NCBI GenBank assembly: GCA_023433965.1
Contig: JAEYTQ010000025.1
Span: 1-6,596, forward strand
Origin: Pseudomonadota bacterium
GTDB taxonomy: Bacteria; Pseudomonadota; Alphaproteobacteria; Rhizobiales; Xanthobacteraceae
Reading direction: 5' to 3'
Length of the DNA: 6,596 bases
Shown here: piece after piece, positions 1 through 5,705 of the stretch
Layout: each line of letters opens with the position of its first letter
Numbering within the stretch: the first letter of the stretch is position 1
Made by a program: the position numbers and the translations under genes
Notes under the pieces: generated by a model
Told to the model about the DNA's origin: nothing
The model's database searches: none
Seen by the model: only the letters and a program-made list of their open reading frames with translations

Positions 1-141
1 CATGAGGCCGGCGTCTCCGTGCGCGGCCGGGTCGAAGGCAGCGAGGATGAGATCCCGGACGAGGAGCTCGAGGACCATATCGTGCAATGGCCGGCAACCT
101 TGCCGAAAGCCGCCCGCCTGAAGCGACGTCCGAAGGCCTGA
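1..141 (+). CDS. C-terminal end of an unrecognised protein (5' end outside window)
   Basis: Reading frame 1 is open from the left edge to a TGA at 139-141 and gives 46 residues. The third codon positions are mostly G or C, and rare codons such as AGA and ATA are absent, unlike the other forward frame. The peptide has an acidic stretch ([13 protein letters not shown], residues about 14-26), then VQWP, and ends in a basic tail (KRRPKA). It has no membrane segment and no catalytic motif that I recognise, so I assign no function. An acidic patch followed by a Lys/Arg tail is a common end for soluble proteins. The frame is inferred from so little sequence that a non-coding reading remains possible. 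Confidence 0.42.
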   Translation, partial: HEAGVSVRGRVEGSEDEIPDEELEDHIVQWPATLPKAARLKRRPKA

Positions 142-298
142 TCCGCCGCACGCCTTTCGATCACGCGTTCGGGATGGCCCGGGGGCGGGATGCACCCATG
201 CGCCGCGGTGCCTGCCTGGGAAAAGCTTTGCTGTCTACATTGGGCTGCATAGTACGAATCCATCGCGGCGTTGCGCCGCGTCATGACGCCCGATCGAG
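142..298. other. Intergenic region upstream of the MFS transporter
   Basis: This 157-base gap holds no convincing gene. I see no U-tract terminator after the first gene's stop. A weak TTGCTG at 228-233 could be a -35 box, but no good -10 box follows at 16-18 bases, so I call no promoter. The notable content is the pair of dyads at 264-289, listed separately. An in-frame TGA at 284-286 rules out any transporter start upstream of 299. Confidence 0.5.
264..289. promoter_or_regulatory. Two overlapping dyads just before the MFS gene; possible operator or leader hairpin
   Basis: CGCGGCG (264-270) and CGCCGCG (274-280) form a perfect 7-bp inverted repeat around TTG. It overlaps a second, perfect 12-bp palindrome, GCGTCATGACGC (278-289), which ends 9 bases before the ATG at 299. 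DHA2 efflux genes are often controlled by TetR- or MarR-type repressors binding palindromes at this place, so an operator is a reasonable inference. The first dyad could instead act as an RNA hairpin limiting translation. No regulator gene lies in the window. Confidence 0.35.
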
Positions 299-1885
299 AT
301 GAACAAGTTCGACCGGCAGAGCGATTCTGCCGACATCCAGGCATTGCCGGACGATATAGCCGAAGAGCTGTCCCGCCTTCCGAGCGAGGTCATCAGCGTC
401 GACGATGCGCCGTCCATCGCGCCGCCGGTGCCGCTGTCGCAGGACGAGGTCCGCACCATCGTCATCAGCCTGATGCTGACGATGTTCCTGGCCGCGCTCG
501 ACCAAACCATCGTCGCGACCGCGCTGCCGACCATCGGACGCCAGTTCCAGGATGTCTCCAATCTCTCCTGGGTGATTACCGCCTATCTGCTCGCCTCGAC
601 CGCGGTCGCGCCGGTGTTCGGCACGCTCAGTGACATCTACGGCCGCAAGGCCATGATCATCACCTCGCTCAGCCTGTTCGTCGCGGGCTCGGTGCTGTGC
701 GCGGTCGCCCCGAACATGCCGATGCTGATTCTGGCGCGCGGCCTCCAGGGCCTCGGCGGCGGCGGCATCATGCCGGTGGTGCAGACCGTGATCTCCGACG
801 TGGTGAGCCCGCGCGAGCGCGGGCAATACCAGGCCTATTTCTCCAGCGTCTGGATGGTCGGCGGCATTCTCGGCCCCGTCATCGGCGGCGTGTTCGCCGA
901 GCATCTGCACTGGTCGATGATCTTCTGGATCAACCTGCCGCTTTCGGCCGCCGCGATCGCGCTTCTGCTGCCGAAGATGAAGAAGATCCCGGTGTTCCAC
1001 CGCAAGCGCAAGGTCGACTGGCTCGGCGGTGTGTTGCTGATGGCTTCTGCCGTGGTCTTCATGCTGGTGCTGACCTGGGGCGGCACGCGCTACCCCTGGC
1101 TGTCGCCGACCGTGCTCGCGATGGTCGGTGGCGCGGTTGCGCTCGCCGTCAGCTTCGTCTGGCACGCCCGCCGCGCCGACGAGCCGTTCCTGCCGCTGCC
1201 GCTGATCGGCGGTCGCGTCGTGCCGTTCGGGCTGATGGCAGGCGGTTGCGCCCTCGGCGCGATCACGGGCCTCACGGTTCAGCTGCCGCTTTACTACGAG
1301 TCCGTCTATCGCCTCAGCGCCAGCGAGGCGGGGCTTGCGTTGATCCCGCTGGCGGCCGTCTCGACGCTCGGCGCGGCCATCGCCGGCCGTACCATGGCGC
1401 GGGCCAAGCACTACAAGCGCGTCGCCATCATCGGCACGTCCTGGGCCGCGCTGTGCGGCCTCGGCCTCACCTTCGCGACGCTGCCGCTATGGGGCCTGCT
1501 GACGCTGATGGCCGCGTTTGCTCTCGGCCTCGGTACCACCTTTCCGGTCTGCGTCGTCTCGGTGCAGAATTCGGTCGCCCGGCCGCAGGTGGGGACCATC
1601 ACCGGGGCGCTCAATTTCTTTCGTTCGCTGATGTCCTCCTTCACCGTCGCGGCCTTCGCCGCCATTTTGCTGATCGCGCTCGGAGCCGACATTCCGCTCG
1701 CCGGCGAGCACCACGTCGCAGGCAGCATCCCTGCCATTCCCGCCGAGGACATGCGGCATGCGTTCCGCTACGTCTTTGGCGCCGCCACAGCGCTGATGAC
1801 GGGTGCAGCGCTGTGCCTCATCGCGATGGAGGAGCGGCCGCTGGCCGGCCCCACCGTGACCAAGCACGTCGAGATGGCGGAGTGA
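299..1885 (+). CDS. MFS multidrug efflux-type transporter, DHA2 (EmrB/QacA-like) family, 14 helices
   Basis: This is an inner-membrane proton-driven antiporter, 528 residues, the usual length for a DHA2 member. After a hydrophilic cytosolic leader of about 50 residues, helix 1 carries the DHA2 signature LDQTIVATALPTIGRQF (68-84). The helix 2-3 loop has motif A, GTLSDIYGRKAMI (108-120). Helix 5 has the antiporter motif C, GGILGPVIGGV (188-198), followed by W-S-x-I-F-W-I-N-L-P. The late-helix segment QNSVARPQVGTITGALNFFRSL-like (423-444) is also typical of the family. The start is fixed by an in-frame TGA at 284-286 and the lack of another early ATG; the ribosome binding site (ATCGAG directly before ATG) is weak. 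No EmrA-type membrane-fusion partner or regulator is adjacent within the window. Substrate is unknown; drugs, detergents or plant phenolics would fit the family. Confidence 0.95.
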   Translation: MNKFDRQSDSADIQALPDDIAEELSRLPSEVISVDDAPSIAPPVPLSQDEVRTIVISLMLTMFLAALDQTIVATALPTIGRQFQDVSNLSWVITAYLLASTAVAPVFGTLSDIYGRKAMIITSLSLFVAGSVLCAVAPNMPMLILARGLQGLGGGGIMPVVQTVISDVVSPRERGQYQAYFSSVWMVGGILGPVIGGVFAEHLHWSMIFWINLPLSAAAIALLLPKMKKIPVFHRKRKVDWLGGVLLMASAVVFMLVLTWGGTRYPWLSPTVLAMVGGAVALAVSFVWHARRADEPFLPLPLIGGRVVPFGLMAGGCALGAITGLTVQLPLYYESVYRLSASEAGLALIPLAAVSTLGAAIAGRTMARAKHYKRVAIIGTSWAALCGLGLTFATLPLWGLLTLMAAFALGLGTTFPVCVVSVQNSVARPQVGTITGALNFFRSLMSSFTVAAFAAILLIALGADIPLAGEHHVAGSIPAIPAEDMRHAFRYVFGAATALMTGAALCLIAMEERPLAGPTVTKHVEMAE

Positions 1886-1897
1886 GCGGCTCCGCCG

Positions 1898-1930
1898 GCC
1901 GCGCATGATCCTCGGAACGCCGCGGCTTTT
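1898..1930 (+). terminator. Weak intrinsic terminator after the MFS gene
   Basis: GCCGCG (1898-1903) pairs with CGCGGC (1921-1926), and TTTT follows at 1927-1930. It begins 12 bases after the transporter stop, in the 56-base gap between two convergent genes. The stem is only 6 bp, the loop is 17 bases and the T tract is short. Competing pairings exist (GCGGC 1886-1890 with GCCGC 1898-1902). It may serve the plus strand only, because no T tract follows on the minus side. Confidence 0.3.
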
Positions 1931-1941
1931 CCGGATCAGGC

Positions 1942-3642
1942 CTAGCCGCCGCGATCGGGATCGTCATTTCCTTCACTCGTCGTCTGTCGCGCTTTTGCCG
2001 AAAGCTTTCCTTTCAGCCGGGCGAGCGTCTCGGCCGACCAGTCACGGACATCGGTCACCGCGACCCAGGCGTCGACGTAATGCTCGGGTGCGTAGACATG
2101 GCCAAACCCCATCGGCGTATGGGTCGCGACCGCCATGTCGAGAGCAAGCTGCAGCATGGTGACGATGGGATACCATCGCAGCTCAGGTGAGACGTCCGGC
2201 CCGCGCGGCACCGCCATCCAGGCCGGCGCCCGGTAGGCGTCGCTGTAGGAAAAGAACGTGATCGCGTCGCTGGCATATTGCAGGTACACGACGCGCATCG
2301 GCCCCCAAGGCGCATCTGCCGGCACCGTCGATCCGTTCTGGTTCATGAAGCGGACGAAACGGCCGTCGCGGAATTCCGGCAGCCAGGCCGGCGTGCCCGG
2401 GTTGCGGTTCGCGGTGATCGAGCGCCAGATTCGGCTTTCGAACGGCGGCCCGCTCCAGAGCGCGCCTGCGATCGGATCACCGATCGTCTCGAACAACTCC
2501 CCAGATTTTTCCGAGTTCATGGCGCCGAGGCTGAGCCCGTGCAGATAGAGCTGTGGCCGGCCGTCCTTCGGCAGCGTCGTCCAGTAGCCATAGATTTCAG
2601 CGAACAGCGCACGCGAGGCCTCCGCTCCGTATTCCGGCTGGAAGAGCAGCGACAGCGGGCTGTTGAGATAAGAGTACTGCATCGCCACGCTCGCGACATC
2701 GCCATGGTGGAGGCATTCGACGGTGTCCATCGCGGCCGGATCGATCCAGCCGGTTCCGGTCGGCGTGATCACGACCAGGACCTTGCGCTCGAAGCCGCGC
2801 TGGCGCTTCAACTCGTCGAGCGCGAGCCTGGCGCGCGCCCGCGGCGTGTCGCGGCCGGCGAGCCCTACATAGACGCGCACGGGATCCTGCGCGGGCCGCC
2901 CCGTGAAGGCGCTAATCTCGGCTGCGGTCGGGGCCGAGGCAATGAACCGGCGCCCCATGCGTCCGAGCTCGCGCCACTTCACGAGGGAGTCTGGACTACC
3001 CGTCCGGTTCGACGCGGTCGGCTGCGGGCGCTCGGGCTCGAGCAGGATATCGAGCTCGCGAAACGAGGAGTCGAGCGCGTTGAATGCGGCGCGAACCAGG
3101 ACGTTGCTGGCGATCGACCAGAACAGCAGGCCCGCGATCAGCACGCCGATGACGTTCGCGACTTTCGGCGGGATGACGTGCCGCGTGCGCGCGGCGAGAA
3201 AGCCGGCGACCAGCGCGAACAGCCGTCCCAGCACCAGCAGCGCCACGAACGTTGCCAGGGCGATGGCGCAGACCTTGAAGGGATGTGCCGTCTCGACCGG
3301 CGCCATCTTCATCACGGCGCGGATCGAGTTCTGCCATTCGGCGCTGCGCCATAGGCATAAGATGACGACGAGCAGGCAGATGACGGCGGTCAGCGCATTC
3401 GCGATCGATCGCGCGCGCGCCGACGGTTCAGGTAGTTCCAGATAGTGCCACAGCCGCCGCCACAGCACGCCGGCGAAATAGCCGATCGCAAAGCAGCCGC
3501 CGGCGAGGGCGCCTTGCGTCAGATAGCTGCGCGGGACCAGCGTCGGCGTTAGCGCGGCCGCGAAGAGCAGCGCGCCCAGCATGAGGCCGCCGCCGGACAG
3601 CGAAAGCAATTGGCGCCGAATGAACTGCGCGAGACTCTTCAA
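1942..3642 (-). CDS. Membrane-anchored alpha/beta-hydrolase (Abhydrolase_9 type, COG4425-like)
   Basis: The 566-residue product has an N-terminal membrane domain with about five helices (roughly 15-36, 42-61, 80-98, 122-150, 161-185), including the family hallmark LTPTLVPR (31-38). A soluble hydrolase domain follows from about 230. That domain carries GWIDPAAMDTVE (298-309), HGDVASVAMQYSYL (313-326) and the nucleophile elbow H-G-L-S-L-G with Ser371. D459 in YASDAITFF and H515 in GFGHVYAPE are likely triad partners. These features match, from memory, Pfam PF15420 plus PF10081; members are integral-membrane putative esterases or lipases whose substrate is not established. I prefer the TTG start at 3642, because GGAGG lies 5 bases upstream and no ATG is near. 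The frame stays open to a GTG at 3816, but those 58 extra residues are hydrophilic and unlike the family. The gene converges on the transporter. Confidence 0.88.
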   Translation of the reverse strand: MKSLAQFIRRQLLSLSGGGLMLGALLFAAALTPTLVPRSYLTQGALAGGCFAIGYFAGVLWRRLWHYLELPEPSARARSIANALTAVICLLVVILCLWRSAEWQNSIRAVMKMAPVETAHPFKVCAIALATFVALLVLGRLFALVAGFLAARTRHVIPPKVANVIGVLIAGLLFWSIASNVLVRAAFNALDSSFRELDILLEPERPQPTASNRTGSPDSLVKWRELGRMGRRFIASAPTAAEISAFTGRPAQDPVRVYVGLAGRDTPRARARLALDELKRQRGFERKVLVVITPTGTGWIDPAAMDTVECLHHGDVASVAMQYSYLNSPLSLLFQPEYGAEASRALFAEIYGYWTTLPKDGRPQLYLHGLSLGAMNSEKSGELFETIGDPIAGALWSGPPFESRIWRSITANRNPGTPAWLPEFRDGRFVRFMNQNGSTVPADAPWGPMRVVYLQYASDAITFFSYSDAYRAPAWMAVPRGPDVSPELRWYPIVTMLQLALDMAVATHTPMGFGHVYAPEHYVDAWVAVTDVRDWSAETLARLKGKLSAKARQTTSEGNDDPDRGG

Positions 3643-3652
3643 CGAATCCTCC
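3643..3652 (-). promoter_or_regulatory. Ribosome binding site deciding a TTG start
   Basis: On the minus strand GGAGG (3652-3648) is followed by five bases and then TTG (3642-3640). This is a near-perfect Shine-Dalgarno at good spacing. It is the main reason for placing the hydrolase start here rather than at the upstream GTG at 3816. Confidence 0.75.
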
Positions 3653-3678
3653 GAGGTGATGCTATCCCTTGTCGCTCC

Positions 3679-3700
3679 TCGTGGATCCGCTCTTCCACGA
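3679..3700 (-). repeat. Small inverted repeat in the hydrolase 5' leader
   Basis: TCGTGGA (3679-3685) and TCCACGA (3694-3700) are perfect 7-bp complements around an 8-base loop. The repeat ends 36 bases upstream of the TTG start at 3642. It could be a leader hairpin or a repressor site. No T tract follows it, so it is not a terminator, and it may be chance. Confidence 0.3.
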
Positions 3701-3818
3701 TTGAATGCTGCGGCTCGTTGCCGGCATTGCTCGACGTGCAACTGCGCGCCGTAGCAATCCGGCCTCTCTCTGTCGGTAGGAAGTGGACTACGGCGTAGCC
3801 CTGCTTGCAACGGCAATC

Positions 3819-3848
3819 GGCAGCGCGACGTCCATGACGCGCGCTGCC
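3819..3848 (-). terminator. Strong hairpin after the orphan membrane-protein gene
   Basis: GGCAGCGCG (3819-3827) and CGCGCTGCC (3840-3848) are perfect complements. Inside them CGTC (3829-3832) pairs with GACG (3836-3839) around a 3-base loop, leaving A3828 as the only bulge. This gives a 13-bp, very GC-rich stem 25 bases past the stop at 3874-3876. No T tract follows on either strand, so it is better read as a 3'-end-protecting or Rho-assisted hairpin than as a classical intrinsic terminator. The remaining sequence of the 3643-3873 gap shows no gene and no clear promoter. Confidence 0.5.
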
Positions 3849-3873
3849 TGCCTTCGCCAGAATGATCCAGCGA

Positions 3874-5538
3874 CTACGACGTCCGCACCACCCCTGGGAG
3901 CGGAGCCGCGGCGTCTGGTTCCTTCTTGAGCGCGAACTGTGCCGCAAGCGCCAGCCCGAAGGCAAGGCTGAACGTCGTGCCGGTCGCGATGAATTGCAAC
4001 TTGCTCGCGGCCCAGACCGCATCGGGTGGCGCGGTCAGCGACAACAGATTCGGAAGCATCATGAAGACCATTCCGATCGCAAACGCGAAGCAGTTCAGCA
4101 GTCGCCGCCGTAATGTCGCGACAGAATTGTCGATGTCGGGCAGATCGGAACAGGACTGTCGGTCCAGATAGTAGGAGACATAGACCGAGACGAGCGCGGG
4201 CCCCAGCCCCCATTGCAGCATTTTGAAGTAGAGGTCGGCAAACGGCAGCTGGCTCAGCGCTGGCTGGCCGAAATAGTGAACGGCGACGGTCAAGCCCGCT
4301 GGGCCCACGACGAACGACACCAGGAACGTCCAGCAATACGTTATCAGATGCGACTGAGGGGCATCGACGCTCAGCGCGCTCAGGATCCACCGCAGGAGCA
4401 GGACCACGATGATGGCCAGCCCGTAGTTGCAGAGCGCATAAAGCACCCAGGCCAGCAGCCGGTTCGGATCCTGTCTCAGAACGAGACCTTGGCCGTCGAT
4501 GAGGTCATAGACGACGGCGGAAACGATGACCCCGACATAGACCGAGAAGATCAGCGCGATCGCGTAGATGATCCAGTAGCGCAAGGGATTTCCGTGAACC
4601 GATGCGCCGACGTCGATTCCGAATTCCTTGGCCTCTGCGTGCAAATTGCTCCTGGCGCCGTTGCGATAAATCAGATAGCAGGCGACCAGCCGCGCGCAAT
4701 TGTCGTGAAGTTCGGCCACGGTTTGCGGGAACGTGGTCAGATCCACGCCGGCCGTGCCGGACTTCCATCGGCCCATCGTATGCGACGCCAAGGCGGATTT
4801 CTGAATGAGCTGATCGAAACCGAAGCTTTCCTCGGTGAAGAAGATCGCATCCTTTCCGGCTTCGCGGCGCTTCAGCAGCCACCATTTCATGTAGCAGATC
4901 TCCGCCCACATCCGGTCGGGCGTGGGATGGCTTTTATGAAAGTCCGCGGACGCCACCTCCGGCGCGTTCGCGATGACCTCCGCGATCGCCGGCGCAGGGA
5001 CGTGCAGCGAGAACCGTATCTGGGTCATGATCTGCTTGGCGAGCTGGGGAACGCTGATCCAGATATGGATGACGTCGCGCATCATCAGCAGCACGTTCCA
5101 CTCGGCCTCCTTGGTGAGCAGGTACAGGAAGACGGCGCCCATCGCGGCCACGACGATCAAGTAGGGTGGAGATTGGTCCTTGACCGCCTCGAGTATGGTG
5201 TCCGGAATTGCCGGCACCAGCGGGGCAAGCGTGATCACTTGCCGGTGCTCGTGAACGAGCAGCAGGAAGAAGACGCAGGCGAACAGGACGAAGGTCGAGC
5301 TTCCGAGCAGGTACTGCCGGCGACTGGTCATGTACTTGGGAAACGTCGGCACGTTCGCGACAGGGACGGCACGACCGAAGGCCTGCCACGCCAGTCGGGC
5401 CGCCACCGCCAGTCCCAGCAATGTGATTGCCCATTGTACCAGTTCGGGAAGCAGATCGCTGGCCGTGCTCCCTCCCTGGGCGAAGGCGGGGCCGGAGAGC
5501 AAGACTGACGTGATGACGAAGGGAACAGAGCGTGCCAT
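3874..5538 (-). CDS. Polytopic membrane protein of unknown family with signal peptide and central cytosolic domain
   Basis: I do not recognise this 554-residue protein. It starts MARSVPFVITSVLLSGPAFA, a cleavable signal peptide (cut AFA|Q at 20/21). Helices follow at about 32-52, 77-96 and 124-141, then a hydrophilic, W/M/K-rich stretch (142-318), then six helices at about 319-344, 361-386, 398-421, 436-457, 480-500 and 515-537, and a short charged tail. With the mature N-terminus outside, the basic loops (53-76, 142-318, 458-479) all fall in the cytosol, so the topology obeys the positive-inside rule. The central region has conserved-looking pieces (RMWAEICYMKWW 209-220, FFTEESFGFDQL 233-244) but no nucleotide-binding, kinase or protease motif. 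The ATG at 5538 has GGAG 8 bases upstream. The same frame runs open into the upstream enzyme gene, but that stretch is antisense noise. A channel, transporter or membrane sensor are all possible. Confidence 0.88.
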   Translation of the reverse strand: MARSVPFVITSVLLSGPAFAQGGSTASDLLPELVQWAITLLGLAVAARLAWQAFGRAVPVANVPTFPKYMTSRRQYLLGSSTFVLFACVFFLLLVHEHRQVITLAPLVPAIPDTILEAVKDQSPPYLIVVAAMGAVFLYLLTKEAEWNVLLMMRDVIHIWISVPQLAKQIMTQIRFSLHVPAPAIAEVIANAPEVASADFHKSHPTPDRMWAEICYMKWWLLKRREAGKDAIFFTEESFGFDQLIQKSALASHTMGRWKSGTAGVDLTTFPQTVAELHDNCARLVACYLIYRNGARSNLHAEAKEFGIDVGASVHGNPLRYWIIYAIALIFSVYVGVIVSAVVYDLIDGQGLVLRQDPNRLLAWVLYALCNYGLAIIVVLLLRWILSALSVDAPQSHLITYCWTFLVSFVVGPAGLTVAVHYFGQPALSQLPFADLYFKMLQWGLGPALVSVYVSYYLDRQSCSDLPDIDNSVATLRRRLLNCFAFAIGMVFMMLPNLLSLTAPPDAVWAASKLQFIATGTTFSLAFGLALAAQFALKKEPDAAAPLPGVVRTS

Positions 5539-5628
5539 TTCCGAAACTCCCCTGTTGCGATGAGGCGTAGTCTCGTACTGACGGATTCCAGGGACCCGCC
5601 CGAACGCTACGCTCAAACGTGGGGGTTG
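5539..5628 (-). other. 5' leader of the orphan membrane-protein gene
   Basis: This stretch should hold the promoter. TTGAGC (5616-5611 on the minus strand) is a possible -35 box, but the bases 17 downstream (CCCTGG) are no -10 box. I find no sigma-54 or EcfG-type pair either. The only firm signal is the ribosome binding site AGGGGAG (5553-5547), 8 bases before the ATG. Confidence 0.4.
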
Positions 5629-5648
5629 CGTGTGAGGCAGTTCACACG
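5629..5648 (-). promoter_or_regulatory. CRP-type palindrome, TGTGA-N6-TCACA
   Basis: CGTGTGA (5629-5635) and TCACACG (5642-5648) form a perfect 7-bp dyad around GGCAGT. The core is exactly TGTGA-N6-TCACA, the textbook consensus of cAMP-receptor-type regulators. Its centre is about 100 bases upstream of the ATG at 5538, and it lies after the terminator hairpin of the preceding gene, so it would act on the orphan membrane-protein gene. I see no clear -35/-10 pair between it and the gene. Alphaproteobacteria carry many Crp/Fnr paralogues, so the actual regulator is uncertain. Confidence 0.5.
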
Positions 5649-5667
5649 TGGCTCGCGGGTTGCCGAA

Positions 5668-5691
5668 CCGGGAGCGGGCGGCCGCTCCCGG
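5668..5691 (-). terminator. Terminator-type hairpin after the ThDP enzyme gene
   Basis: CCGGGAGCGG (5668-5677) and CCGCTCCCGG (5682-5691) are perfect 10-bp complements around a 4-base loop. The hairpin starts 14 bases beyond the TAA at 5708-5706. Only TT follows the stem on the minus strand, so termination is likely but the T tract is poor. The position between a stop codon and the CRP-type site suggests it separates the two transcription units. Confidence 0.6.
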
Positions 5692-5705
5692 CTCTCTACA
5701 AGCGA

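Noticed and set aside
271..633. Alternative plus-strand start at TTG 271 (or ATG 283) in another frame
   Set aside because: The product is Arg-rich and out of frame with the transporter, whose family signature begins in the 299 frame.
281..1411. Long antisense open frame (376 codons) across the MFS transporter
   Set aside because: Its product is rich in Arg, His, Asp and Gln with no domain, as expected for the complement of a high-GC gene. The sense strand encodes a clear DHA2 transporter.
1905..2162. Small plus-strand open frame starting in the convergent gap
   Set aside because: It mostly overlaps the hydrolase C-terminus antisense, is Arg/Ser/Pro-rich and has no convincing ribosome binding site.
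2278..3354. Plus-strand open frame over the hydrolase gene
   Set aside because: It is the complement of a well-supported coding sequence, and its product is Arg-rich with no recognisable motif.
3400..3413. 14-bp palindrome CGCGATCGATCGCG followed by a GC-alternating run
   Set aside because: It lies within conserved hydrolase coding sequence (RSIANA). CGATCG-rich palindromes are frequent in high-GC genomes, so no separate role is supported.
3643..3816. N-terminal extension of the hydrolase to a GTG at 3816
   Set aside because: The 58 added residues are hydrophilic and unstructured, run through the leader hairpin at 3679-3700, and lack the strong ribosome binding site that precedes the TTG at 3642.
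4213..5508. Plus-strand open frame of 431 codons over the orphan membrane protein
   Set aside because: The composition is typical of an antisense shadow (Arg/Asp/Gln/His-rich). The minus strand gives a signal peptide and well-formed helices instead.
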